From Streptomyces sp. NBC_00569 (GTDB lineage Bacteria; Actinomycetota; Actinomycetes; Streptomycetales; Streptomycetaceae), in NCBI RefSeq assembly GCF_036345255.1, contig NZ_CP107783.1:5440001-5504000 (forward strand): a stretch of 64,000 nt of DNA, written 5' to 3'. This document shows, piece after piece, positions 10,988 through 19,469 of the stretch. The notes below the pieces were generated by a model. It was not told where the DNA came from. It searched no databases and was given only the letters and a program-made list of their open reading frames with translations. Numbering within the stretch: position 1 is the first letter of the stretch; each line of letters opens with the position of its first letter. Both the position numbers and the translations under genes were made by a program.

Positions 10988-12336
10988 CGCCCTGCACCTC
11001 CTTGCCGATTGCTGTGGCCGGTGTTACCACCGCTGCGCGTATTGCTCGCGTGCGGCGTGTTCGTGGGACTCGTACGGGGCGGAGGTGCGGCGGAGGGGAC
11101 AGATCCGCCGCCACCGCCACTGCCCCCGGAGGAGGGGCGTGTGCTGTGTGCGGCCACGCCTCCCGACACGGGGTTCGCGGGGCGGGCCTGGGACTGGCCG
11201 CCACCGCTGCCGCCGCCACCGTCCGCGCGGGCGCTGTGCGTCTTGATGCCCTGCGAGACGAGTGCGGCGGGCGAACTGATGACCGCGGCCGCCTTGCTCT
11301 CGGCGCCGCGCATGATGCGGTTGTTACGGCCGTTGGCGATCTCGTCGCCGAAGCCGGGTACGAAGCGGTAGATCATGCCGCTGGCGAAGATCGCGAGCAG
11401 CACGATGGCGAGTCCGGAGACGACGGCGGCGAGGGAGTCCGGCCCTTCCGAGCCGGACAACGCGCCGGCCAGCCCGAGCACGATGACGATCACCGGTTTC
11501 ACGAGGATCACGGCGATCATCACCCCGGCCCAGCGGCGGACGTGCCCCCACAGGTTCTTGTCGACGAGCCCCGCGTACACCACGACCCCGAGCAGCGCGC
11601 CCACGTACAGCAGCACGGCCCGCAGGTACAGCTCCAGGTACAGCACACCCGCGGCGAGGATCGACACGAGCGAGACGACGATCAGCATGATCGGCCCGCC
11701 CCCTATGTCGTCGCCCTTCTTCAGCGCCCCGGAGAACGTTCCGAAGAACGCGTCCGTCTGATCTCCTGTCGCCTTCGCCAGCACGTCCGAGACACCGTCC
11801 GTCGCGGACACGACGGTGTAGAGGATCAGCGGCGTGAACGCGGACGCGATGACCGTGAGCCAGAGGAACCCGATGGCCTCGGAGAGGGCGGTACCGAGGG
11901 GGACACCCCGGACGGCCCTCTTGGCCACGGCGAGCAGCCACAGCAGCAGCGTGAGAATCGCCGACGCCGCGAACACGATGGCGTACTGCTGAAGGAACTT
12001 CGGGTTGGTGAAGTCGACGTTGGCGTTCTGCTTGATGGACTTGCTGAGCATGTCGACAGTCCAGGAAGCGGCGTCGGCACAGCCCTTGGCGAGGGAGGAG
12101 AGGGGGTCCAGGGGGTTGGTGGTGCCGGGGGGTGTGGCGGGGGATCCGCCACCGGAGCCTCCCCCGCCGTCCCGCTCGCAGTACTTCCTGGCAGGGCCGG
12201 CGATCAGGCTGCAGGGGTCGTCGGATTTCTTGGGGTCCGGGGCAGCGAAAGCGCGGGTGGCCAGCAGCACCAGTGTGGTCTGCGTGGCCGCGACGACGGC
12301 GCTGACTCTCAGTAGGCGGCGCGGACTATCGGGCAT
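10984..12336 (-). CDS. VirB6/TrbL-like polytopic membrane protein
   Basis: A 450-residue protein with an N-terminal signal-like helix ending near ATRAFAAPD, then a periplasmic-type segment with two Cys (PCSLIAGPARKYCE). Five to six transmembrane helices span about 130-360. The C-terminal tail is Gly/Ser/Pro-rich and low in complexity. This layout, and its place between the VirB8-like and SCO6880-type genes, fits the VirB6/TrbL channel component of type IV secretion systems. The start overlaps the end of the preceding gene by 11 bases. Confidence 0.8.
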   Translation of the reverse strand: MPDSPRRLLRVSAVVAATQTTLVLLATRAFAAPDPKKSDDPCSLIAGPARKYCERDGGGGSGGGSPATPPGTTNPLDPLSSLAKGCADAASWTVDMLSKSIKQNANVDFTNPKFLQQYAIVFAASAILTLLLWLLAVAKRAVRGVPLGTALSEAIGFLWLTVIASAFTPLILYTVVSATDGVSDVLAKATGDQTDAFFGTFSGALKKGDDIGGGPIMLIVVSLVSILAAGVLYLELYLRAVLLYVGALLGVVVYAGLVDKNLWGHVRRWAGVMIAVILVKPVIVIVLGLAGALSGSEGPDSLAAVVSGLAIVLLAIFASGMIYRFVPGFGDEIANGRNNRIMRGAESKAAAVISSPAALVSQGIKTHSARADGGGGSGGGQSQARPANPVSGGVAAHSTRPSSGGSGGGGGSVPSAAPPPRTSPTNTPHASNTRSGGNTGHSNRQGGAGR

Positions 12337-13138
12337 ACGTGAACCCTCCGAACTCCTCGACCGCTTTGCTGATGTCGTCCGATCCTGAGACCGGGTTGTC
12401 GCCGGTGACGGGTGTGGGGCCGGTCTTCTGCCGAGTCTCCTGGACCTTCCAGTCTCCGCCGGTCCAGTTGAGTGTCAGCGTCACGGTGAACCAGCTGGCA
12501 GTAACAGGGTTGGTGGAGCCCTCACCGGTGAGCCCGAAGAGACCGTTGCACCAGACCTCTACGCTCGCGCTCTGCGCGGAGTACTTGGTGACCTTGGTAC
12601 CTGCGGGCAGGGTGCGATTGACGAACGTGCTGCCGTTGGGCGCAGTGCCGTCGGAGTTGAGGCCGATCTTCTTCCGGAAGGCCTCCGAATAGTCGGCGTC
12701 GAAGCCGGACTGGAGGCGGTTCAGCGCGCTCGGATCAGCGAGCGCCTGAACGATCTCGTGCCGGCGGGAATCGCTGAACATCTCGGCCCCGCCCAAGGCC
12801 ACCGCATAATTCGCCGCAGCGCTCTGCGCCCCCTGCTTGTCATGGGCGAAGCCCGACGCGACCGCTTTCGTCCCCGTGGGGGCCGTCGCGGATGCGCCCG
12901 GCTTCTTGCTGTCGCCGCCCCCCGAAGAGGACTCGTCCCCGCCGCGGTTGGCGAAGGCGATCGCCGCGATGAGGAGGACCACGACTCCGACCACCGTGAT
13001 GAGACTGCGCGACGAAGAGCGGGCAGGTCTGCGCGCAGCGCCCCCGTAGGCGTCGCCCTGACCCCCGTCGGGCAGGCGCGTGCGGGTCTGACCTGTGCCG
13101 CCGTAGAGGTCGTCGTCGTTGCCGTCGCCCGGACTCAT
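12326..13138 (-). CDS. Single-pass membrane protein, possible VirB8-like component
   Basis: A 270-residue protein with a basic, Gly-rich cytoplasmic N-terminus (1-45), one transmembrane helix (about 46-64), a Ser/Gly/Lys linker and an extracellular domain of about 180 residues. The domain ends in alternating strands (FTVTLTLNWTGGDWKVQET), as in NTF2-like folds. A cytoplasmic tail, one helix and an NTF2-like domain is the VirB8/TcpC architecture. The match is by layout and position, not by clear motifs, so the function is an inference. Confidence 0.75.
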   Translation of the reverse strand: MSPGDGNDDDLYGGTGQTRTRLPDGGQGDAYGGAARRPARSSSRSLITVVGVVVLLIAAIAFANRGGDESSSGGGDSKKPGASATAPTGTKAVASGFAHDKQGAQSAAANYAVALGGAEMFSDSRRHEIVQALADPSALNRLQSGFDADYSEAFRKKIGLNSDGTAPNGSTFVNRTLPAGTKVTKYSAQSASVEVWCNGLFGLTGEGSTNPVTASWFTVTLTLNWTGGDWKVQETRQKTGPTPVTGDNPVSGSDDISKAVEEFGGFTYAR

Positions 13139-13281
13139 CCCGCGTACGCCCCCTCAGGCTCGTGCTGAACCGTCACGTACGACGGTAGCCGCGCTGCTTT
13201 CCGCGCGGGCGCGGTGTAGTGACTCGACATCAGGGAGTTGCAACCTCAGTGCAGATGAGACCGGAGCGGGCGGAACAGGGG

Positions 13282-13590
13282 CTAGATCGCCATGCCGTAC
13301 ACGATGGTGAAGAGCGTGCCGAGTGAGCCGATGATGAATACGCCGGTCAGGCCCGCGATGATGAGGCCCTTGCCCTGCTCGGCGCTGAAGGTGTCGCGCA
13401 GGGCCGTCGCGCCGATCCGTTGCTTGGCCGCGCCCCAGATGGCGATGCCCAGGCACAGCAGGATCGCCACCGCCATCACGACCTCGACCATCACCTGTGC
13501 TTCCTTGCCCAGGTTCTGGAATGGGCCCCAGTCGGGGGCGATCCCGCCGATGATGGTGTCGATGTTGCCCTTGCCGGCTGCCAGCAGCAT
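13282..13590 (-). CDS. Small two-helix membrane protein, VirB2/TrbC pilin-like
   Basis: A 102-residue protein with two hydrophobic helices (about 34-53 and 74-100) joined by a short basic loop (AAKQRIGATALRD). The size and layout fit VirB2/TrbC pilin subunits. GGTGAG lies just before the ATG as a ribosome binding site. It is the first gene of the operon, 143 bases before the VirB8-like gene. There is no obvious signal peptidase site. The pilin assignment rests on size, topology and position. Confidence 0.75.
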   Translation of the reverse strand: MLLAAGKGNIDTIIGGIAPDWGPFQNLGKEAQVMVEVVMAVAILLCLGIAIWGAAKQRIGATALRDTFSAEQGKGLIIAGLTGVFIIGSLGTLFTIVYGMAI

Positions 13591-14138
13591 GTGTAACTCA
13601 CCGCCCCATGTGGGTAGTTCTGTCGCCCCCGCCGCAGCGCAGAGGTCAGGCCCATTCTTGCCCAGATCGCCGCGGATGCCTGCCGACTTGGCGCCATTCC
13701 TTGGCTGAGTTCCAACGTCTTCACAGGGTTGCGTATACGACGGAACGTACGGTTACTCTGTGTATCACGCTGCGTCACTCCGGGCAATGAACGTCAGGTC
13801 TGCGCCGTGACCTGAACGGTGACGGTTCGTTGGCCACTCACTGGCGGTCACCGGATCCGTCAGGGGCCCGGTCGAGCCGGGTGGTCGCTTCCTCACCTCA
13901 ACTCCCTTCGAGGGGCTGGTGTTCGGAGACCGGGCCTACGGCGATGTGGCGGGTACTGAGTGATCCACCGTCTGGCACGAACGTGGTGGCCGAGCCGACC
14001 ACACGGCCGGACCGCCCCCCGCGGCGCCGTGCGGGCCCGGTCGGAATCCGTGGGAGTGGCCGGGCCAGGTGTCCCGCGCGCACGATCCGCACTCGGCAGC
14101 CCCACGTTGCATCCGAGGCCGCACTGGGGTGGTGCCCG
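13591..14138. other. 548-base non-coding region before the type IV-like operon
   Basis: No convincing gene is present; the short frames here lack ribosome sites and family character. It should hold the promoter of the minus-strand operon starting at 13590. I could not identify a convincing -10/-35 pair. A BldD-like box with one mismatch lies at 13752-13766. Confidence 0.6.
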
Positions 14139-15050
14139 TCAGCCGGCGCCGCCGGATGAGGTCGGCGTCGGCGCCTGGGCGTGAAGCGTGTCCCGGACGT
14201 GTTGGGCCGCCCTGGCCGCCAGGGCCACGACGTCGTCGGGACTGCCCTCCGCGGCCTGCTCGGTGGTGACGGTGACGAGGAGGGTGCCGATGCGCACCTC
14301 GACGGTGTACGACCACCTCACGCCGCTGTTCTCCGGGTCATTCGGGTTGGTACTCCTCCCGCGCGCCGCGAGGATCGCCTGGTCGCCGAGACCGGTGAGC
14401 CGCTCCGCCGCACGGAACTCCGACTCCGGCGCACCGTCCGTGTCCCTCATGTAGCGGGGGCAGGCCTTGTGCAGCTGATACTGCAGCTCGAGATAGCGCT
14501 CGGCCTGCGGGTCCGGCAGGGAGGCCACCCGCTCGAACCCGACGGCCGTACGGCTGCCGTCCGGCGGCCGCTTGCTCGCTTCCTCGGCGGTCAGCGGCCG
14601 CCGCGCAATGTACTGGGCGCGCGGGCCGTGCAACCCCCCCAGCTCCTTGAGCAGGCCGCTCGCCTGCGTCCCGCAGTCCTGCCAGCCTGCGGCCAGCCCC
14701 GACCACTGGTTGATATCGCCCTGGTACACCTCCGCTTCGGTGGTCCCGGAGGGATGGATCTCCCCGGGCCGCAGCAGCGCGCTCTTGACCTGCGCGACGT
14801 TGAACGTCCGCCCTGCGCCCGGTGATCCGTCCACCCCGGCCACCGGGTGCGACGGCGTCGGGAGCGCGCCGAGATCCGGTTCGGGGGGCGCGGTGCTGCG
14901 CGGCGACGAGGGCGTGGCGGAGGAGGGCGTGGCGGAGGGCGTCCTGCTGCCGCCGTCCGCGCCAGGTCCCGCGCTCTTCGTGCCGCACCCCGCCGTCATC
15001 AGCAGACCGACGGTCACCGCACAGCATGCGACCCGCACCCGCACCCGCAC
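14139..15050 (-). CDS. Putative lipoprotein of unknown function
   Basis: A 303-residue exported protein. The start was set at GTG 15050 because GGGGAGG lies 5 bases upstream and the product then begins with a compact basic signal (VRVRVRVACCAV). The lipobox is LLMTAGC, followed by a long Ser/Thr/Pro linker (to about residue 75). The remaining domain has several Cys (ACPRYM, WQDCGT) and a strand-rich end (VEVRIGTLLVTVTTEQ) like Streptomyces lipoproteins of unknown role. It is on the same strand as the type IV-like operon and divergent to the NlpC/P60 hydrolase, so a link to the envelope machine is possible but unproved. Confidence 0.82.
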   Translation of the reverse strand: MRVRVRVACCAVTVGLLMTAGCGTKSAGPGADGGSRTPSATPSSATPSSPRSTAPPEPDLGALPTPSHPVAGVDGSPGAGRTFNVAQVKSALLRPGEIHPSGTTEAEVYQGDINQWSGLAAGWQDCGTQASGLLKELGGLHGPRAQYIARRPLTAEEASKRPPDGSRTAVGFERVASLPDPQAERYLELQYQLHKACPRYMRDTDGAPESEFRAAERLTGLGDQAILAARGRSTNPNDPENSGVRWSYTVEVRIGTLLVTVTTEQAAEGSPDDVVALAARAAQHVRDTLHAQAPTPTSSGGAG

Positions 15051-15204
15051 AAGCCCTCCCCAGGAACGATCGGACCCGCCACTGCGAGCCCTCAAGTGAC
15101 GCCGATACTCCTGTATGTGGCCTGCTCGAACAAGGAGCGTGGAGCTGTTCCCCCCTCGTCCGACGGGCCCGCATCTAGACTGATGGCCCTGCTACGGAGG
15201 GCGG

Positions 15205-16233
15205 TTGACGGTGCGTAAGGCGTGGGTTGTCGGGGGCGCGCTCGCCGCCGGGGGGACCGGGTTCGTGACGCTGCTCGTCGTCGGTACGTTCATGGCCGCC
15301 GGCAGTCTCGCGAGCGGGGTCGGCAAGGGGGCCGTGGGGCTTGCCAAGGGTGCCGTGCCCAGTGCGTACCAGTCGATCGTGCAGGAGTGGGGGAACCTCT
15401 GCCCCGCGATCAATCCGGCGCTGCTCGCCGCGCAGCTGTATCAGGAGAGCGGGTTCAACCCGAACGCGAAGAGCCCGGCGAAGGCGCTCGGGATAGCGCA
15501 GTTCATCCCGGGGACGTGGGCCGCGCACGGGGTCGACGGGGACGGGGACGGGGACCGGGACATCTGGGACCCGAAGGACGCCATTCCGTCAGCCGCCTCG
15601 TACGACTGCTCGCTCGCCAAGTACGTGAAGGACGCGCCGGGCAATCAGACCGAGAACATGCTTGCCGCGTACAACGCGGGCGCGTACGCCGTCATCAAGT
15701 ACGGGGGCGTGCCGCCGTACCGCGAGACGCAGAACTACGTGAAGACGATCACGAACCTGGAGAAGAGCTTCGCGCGGCCGGTCGGCCGGGTGCAGCCGTC
15801 GCAGCAGGCGGCGGGTGCCATCTACTACGCGCAGAAGAAGCTCGGGACCGAGTATCTCTGGGGCGGGAACGGGACCGCCGATCAGGGCGGCCGGTTCGAC
15901 TGCTCGGGGCTGACGCTCGCCGCGTACCGGGAGGTCGGGATCGAGCTGCCGCGCGTGGCGAACGACCAGTACAACGCCGGGCCGCATCCCAAGCGGGACG
16001 AGCTGCTGCCGGGGGACCTCGTCTTCTTCTCGGACGATCTCACCAACAGCCGTGCGATCCGGCACGTCGGGATCTATGTGGGCGGCGGCTACATGATCGA
16101 CGCGCCGCGTCCGGGTGCCGTGATCCGGTTCGACCCGGTCGACACACCCGACTATTTCGGGGCGACGCGGGTGACCGAAGATGGTGCGAAGGCCGTGCCG
16201 AGCGCGAGGGCGGACGGAAACCCCGAAGTGTGA
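15205..16233 (+). CDS. Bifunctional lytic transglycosylase - NlpC/P60 endopeptidase
   Basis: A 342-residue peptidoglycan hydrolase with an N-terminal membrane anchor or signal (6-34). A transglycosylase SLT domain (about 52-185) has catalytic Glu81 in QLYQESGFNP and the motif ALGIAQFIPGTW. An NlpC/P60 domain (about 200-325) has catalytic Cys233 (FDCSGL) and His287 (RHVGIYVG). The first would cut glycan strands and the second peptide cross-links. The start is TTG 15205 (GGAGG 4 bases upstream) or GTG 15211 (10 bases). This fusion is the usual VirB1-like partner of Gram-positive type IV systems, and it lies divergent to that operon. Confidence 0.93.
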   Translation: MTVRKAWVVGGALAAGGTGFVTLLVVGTFMAAGSLASGVGKGAVGLAKGAVPSAYQSIVQEWGNLCPAINPALLAAQLYQESGFNPNAKSPAKALGIAQFIPGTWAAHGVDGDGDGDRDIWDPKDAIPSAASYDCSLAKYVKDAPGNQTENMLAAYNAGAYAVIKYGGVPPYRETQNYVKTITNLEKSFARPVGRVQPSQQAAGAIYYAQKKLGTEYLWGGNGTADQGGRFDCSGLTLAAYREVGIELPRVANDQYNAGPHPKRDELLPGDLVFFSDDLTNSRAIRHVGIYVGGGYMIDAPRPGAVIRFDPVDTPDYFGATRVTEDGAKAVPSARADGNPEV

Positions 16234-16466
16234 CGTGGCCGGAACTCTCCGTCAGAGCCCTGCCCTGAGCTGCGGCTTCGTGTCTCTCTTCGATAACGTC
16301 TGCGTGATCATTCGGTGGATTGTGGAACGAAGGAGAGGGGACCGTGCGTTCCTTTTCCTGAGCCGATCGCGGATCGACGAAGGCCGCGGATCTGACCACG
16401 GGGGTGGACGAGCGGCGCACGACCGTGTGCGCCCACTGAGCAGCAAGACGAAGGGGCCGCGGCGAG

Positions 16467-17186
16467 ATGGCTGGACTGGCTGGACTCTCGGCACTCGGGG
16501 CCTCCGGGTCCAACCCCGACGTCGGTCTGCTCTACGACATCAACGGCCTGGCGAAGGACGCCCCCGGCTGGGTCGACAGCGCCATGGCGTTCGTCGGTGA
16601 GTACGGGCTGCTGCTCGCACTCGTGCTGCTCACGCTGTGGTGCTGGTGGGGCGTGCGGAAGCGGGACTCGCTCGACGACGCCGCCTCGTCCGTCGCCTCC
16701 GTCGTGTGGGCGCCGCTCGCCGCCGGGATCGCCGTCCTGGTGAACGTGCCGATCCGCAGTTTCGTCGAGCGTCCCAGGCCCTTCACCGATCACGACGGCC
16801 TCGACGTCCTGGTCAGCGGCAAGTCGGACTTCTCCTTCGTCAGCGATCACGCGACGCTCGCCATGGCCATCGGCGCCGGCCTCTTCGTGGCCCACCGGAA
16901 GTTCGGGCTCATCGGGCTGGGACTCGCGGTGCTCGAAGGGTTCTGCCGGGTCTTCATGGGCGTGCACTACCCGACGGACGTCGTCGGCGGATTCGCCCTC
17001 GGCACGGCGGTGGCGCTGCTCCTGTCACCGCTCGCGTCCGCGCTGCTGACCCCGCTGGCGCGCGCCGTCGGCCGGACGACGCGGCTGCGGTGGCTGGTGT
17101 GGTCGCCTACCGCTGCTTCGCCGGCTCAGGAGACGGTGGAGGTTCCTGAGCCTCGGGAGTCGGAAGAGCGGGACCTGGCGGCTTAG
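16467..17186 (+). CDS. PAP2-family membrane phosphatase
   Basis: A 239-residue polytopic protein with about five transmembrane helices. The three PAP2 signature blocks are present: RSFVERPRPF (97-106), FVSDHA with His128, and CRVFMGVHYPTD with Arg161, His167 and Asp171. Such enzymes remove phosphate from lipid phosphates such as phosphatidate or undecaprenyl diphosphate on the outer face of the membrane. Which of these is used here cannot be read. The hydrophilic tail (about 205-239) overlaps the convergent small gene by 80 bases. Confidence 0.93.
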   Translation: MAGLAGLSALGASGSNPDVGLLYDINGLAKDAPGWVDSAMAFVGEYGLLLALVLLTLWCWWGVRKRDSLDDAASSVASVVWAPLAAGIAVLVNVPIRSFVERPRPFTDHDGLDVLVSGKSDFSFVSDHATLAMAIGAGLFVAHRKFGLIGLGLAVLEGFCRVFMGVHYPTDVVGGFALGTAVALLLSPLASALLTPLARAVGRTTRLRWLVWSPTAASPAQETVEVPEPRESEERDLAA

Positions 17187-17391
17187 CCTCTTCTGCCGCA
17201 CGTCGGCACAGGAGGACGGTGCCGCCCGCGGCACCGGCGAGCGCCACGGCGCCGGACGTGACCGCCAGGGAGCCGGCAGCGGGGTGGTCCGAGCCGTCGT
17301 CGGTGACGGCGGCGGTCGTGATGCCCAGGGCGAACGCGGCGGCGGCGATCGCGAAGACGGCGGCTATGCGGGGTATCCGGGGCTTGTTCAT
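17107..17391 (-). CDS. Small two-helix membrane protein, unknown
   Basis: A 94-residue protein with two Ala-rich helices (about 10-29 and 39-62), a short acidic loop (TDDGSDHP) and a Pro/Glu-rich cytoplasmic tail. The tail's coding region overlaps the PAP2 gene end to end by 80 bases. The ribosome site is weak. Codon positions and the clean two-helix pattern favour a real gene, but no family is recognised. Confidence 0.6.
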   Translation of the reverse strand: MNKPRIPRIAAVFAIAAAAFALGITTAAVTDDGSDHPAAGSLAVTSGAVALAGAAGGTVLLCRRAAEEAKPPGPALPTPEAQEPPPSPEPAKQR

Positions 17392-17571
17392 GGTTCCAGC
17401 GGACCCCGGCGCCCTCCTTTGGGCCAGCCGAGGGCGTGTTTCCCTGAGCCGTCCGGGGGGCGCTCGCCGCCGCGACGGTCGTGCGTCGGCGTCGGCGCGG
17501 TGGTGGCTGGGCGCGCAGTCCCCGCGCCCCTCAGGGGGCGCGGATCAGGGCGCACTGGAACGAAGGGGCCC

Positions 17572-19140
17572 TCAGAGTGCCTGCGGGAACGTGAAGAAGC
17601 GGTTCGGGTCGTACTGCTTCTTGACCGTCGTCAGGCGCGCGGCCGCGTCGCCGTAGTACGCCTTGCGCCAGTCCGTCAGCGTCGGGTCCGTGTAGTTCTG
17701 GTACGCCGCCCCCGACGCGTACGGGCGCATCGCCGCGTGGGTGGAATCGAGCCAGCCACGGGCGGTGGAGCCGGATGTTCCGGCCCGCCAGGACACGATG
17801 TACTGCGCGAGCATCCGGGAGCGCCGGTGCACGAAGGCGGTGGCGGTCGGGTCGACGCGGTTGATCGCCCCGCCGAGCGCGGTCAGCGCGATGCTGCCGG
17901 CGCCCGAGGTGACGTTCTCCATCTTGGCGAACATGGCGCGGATGCCGGCCGAGGAGATGGAGCGGTCGAAGAAGTCCGAGCGGGCCGCGTACGTCTCGCG
18001 CCCCAGCGCCCCCTGTGTGCTGCGCCCCGGGGTGGTGCCCGGCAGATGGCACATCGCGTCCTCGGCGAACGCCGAGCAGCCCGCGTACACCTCCATCGAC
18101 TCCTCGTAGGAGCGCCGCTTGAGGGAGACGTTCGACGCGGGGCCGGGGCCGCCGGGGCCGTCGGCGAGGCGGTCGACGGCGTTCTGGAGCTCGCGGTACG
18201 TGCCGAGGGAGAACGCGGCGATCGATATGGTCGGCCGGCCGCCCGCGGCGTTGGCTATGTGGCAGGACGACCAGATCTCGTCGGGCTGCGAAGGGCCCCA
18301 CTCCTGCCAGGCCTTGAGGACGGCCGTGGCCTTCGACCAGGGCCAGGTCATGTACGCGGAGACGGCCTGCGGGGCGGGGTGCGTGCGGAAGCGGAGCTCG
18401 GTGACCACGCCGAAGTTGCCGTTGCCCGCGCCGCGCAGGGCCCAGAACAGGTCCTTGTTCTCGCTCTTGTTCGCGACGACCTGCTTGCCGTCCGCCGTGA
18501 TCAGCGTGGCCTGGGTGAGGCTGTCGCAGGTCAGGCCGTAGGCGCGGGAGACGACGCCGTGGCCGCCGCCGAGGGTGAGGCCGGAGACGCCGACGGTGGG
18601 GCAGGAGCCGGCCGGGACGGTGACGCCCTTCGCGGCGAGCGCCCGGTACATGTCGATGAGCTTGGCGCCCGCGCCGACCACGGCCTCGCTCCCGGAGGCC
18701 CTGATCGCGGAGAGCTTGGACACGTCGAGGATCAGGCGGCCGTCGCCGGACGACCAGCCCGCGTACGAGTGGCCGCCGTTGCGGATCGAGACGGGGACGT
18801 GGTGGGCCCGCGCGTAGGCGAGCGTGGTGCGGATGTCGTCGGGGTGGGCGACGTAGGCGACGGCGGTCGGCTTCAGGCTGTCGAAGCGGGTGTTGTAGAG
18901 CTGGCGCGCGGCCGCCCACTTGGCCTGGCCGGGGGTGACGAGGGTGCCGTCGAGGTCCTTGGCGAGTGCCTTGAGGTTCGCCGCGGCGGAGGCGCTCGCG
19001 CCGGTGGTGCGGATGGGCGCGCTGCTCGTCGCGCCGGGCGTGGTCCGCCCCCCGGCCCCCGCCGCGCCGGTGCTGCATGCCGTGGCCGCGCCTGCCGCGA
19101 CGGTGGCCGCGCCGACTGCGATGAACGTACGCCGTTCCAT
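17572..19140 (-). CDS. Secreted FAD-linked oxidase, berberine-bridge type (Tat signal)
   Basis: A 522-residue oxidoreductase. The N-terminus MERRTFIAVGAATVAAG is a twin-arginine signal, so it is exported folded with its cofactor. The FAD-binding 4 domain (about 90-265) has RNGGHSYAGWS with His124 as the likely covalent FAD attachment residue, and VSGLTLGGGHG. The C-terminal BBE motif NYTDP... YYGD... YDPNRFF is complete. These enzymes oxidise sugars or secondary metabolites with O2. The substrate is unknown. The gene stands alone on the minus strand. Confidence 0.93.
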   Translation of the reverse strand: MERRTFIAVGAATVAAGAATACSTGAAGAGGRTTPGATSSAPIRTTGASASAAANLKALAKDLDGTLVTPGQAKWAAARQLYNTRFDSLKPTAVAYVAHPDDIRTTLAYARAHHVPVSIRNGGHSYAGWSSGDGRLILDVSKLSAIRASGSEAVVGAGAKLIDMYRALAAKGVTVPAGSCPTVGVSGLTLGGGHGVVSRAYGLTCDSLTQATLITADGKQVVANKSENKDLFWALRGAGNGNFGVVTELRFRTHPAPQAVSAYMTWPWSKATAVLKAWQEWGPSQPDEIWSSCHIANAAGGRPTISIAAFSLGTYRELQNAVDRLADGPGGPGPASNVSLKRRSYEESMEVYAGCSAFAEDAMCHLPGTTPGRSTQGALGRETYAARSDFFDRSISSAGIRAMFAKMENVTSGAGSIALTALGGAINRVDPTATAFVHRRSRMLAQYIVSWRAGTSGSTARGWLDSTHAAMRPYASGAAYQNYTDPTLTDWRKAYYGDAAARLTTVKKQYDPNRFFTFPQAL

Positions 19141-19212
19141 GGACGCCTCCCGTTGTTTCCCGGGGTACGAGACGTCTCCAGGAAGCGGGGGGTTCCATGC
19201 CGGGCGGTCGGG

Positions 19213-19374
19213 TCAGGGGTGGGCCGTGTGCTCCTCGGCGTCGGTTCTCGCCTTCGAGCGGGCTCTGCGGGAGGGGCCGCGCCAGCCGCATGTGCAGCGG
19301 GCCAGGCAGAAGCGGCCTTGTTCGGCCGTGGTCGTTCGGTGGGTCCCGGGGAGTTCGGACTGCTCGTGTGCCAC
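19213..19374 (-). CDS. Small conserved Cys-containing protein (53 aa)
   Basis: A short frame starting at GTG 19374 encodes 53 residues. The core is RFCLARCTCGWRGPSRRAR, a compact motif with three Cys and a Trp that I recognise from small proteins found in many Streptomyces genomes. The Cys pattern C-x3-C-x-C suggests metal or redox chemistry, but there is no fourth ligand in sequence apart from C-terminal His residues. The function is unknown. There is no strong ribosome site. It lies between the oxidase and the divergent lipoprotein gene. Confidence 0.65.
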   Translation of the reverse strand: MAHEQSELPGTHRTTTAEQGRFCLARCTCGWRGPSRRARSKARTDAEEHTAHP

Positions 19375-19469
19375 AGCTCAACGGTACGCGTGACGGGTAC
19401 AGGCAACCGTCGTTATCCGGTCGACAGAGGGGCCGCGGACGCTCGGACAGGCATGGGGGCAGACAGGCG

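Noticed and set aside
8027..11371. A long plus-strand frame of about 1100 codons opposite the type IV-like genes
   Set aside because: It is an antisense mirror of three well-supported minus-strand genes; its product is Arg/Gly/Ala-rich with no domains, as expected from GC-rich third positions.
13752..13766. BldD-like box (GTTACTCTGTGTATC) upstream of the type IV-like operon
   Set aside because: It matches the nTnACnCWGnGTnAn pattern with one mismatch, but several such near-matches are expected by chance in a window of this size; a BldD binding assay would be needed.
6351..17391. Integrative conjugative element
   Set aside because: No integrase, relaxase, attachment repeats or replication gene is seen, and base composition does not differ visibly from the neighbours.
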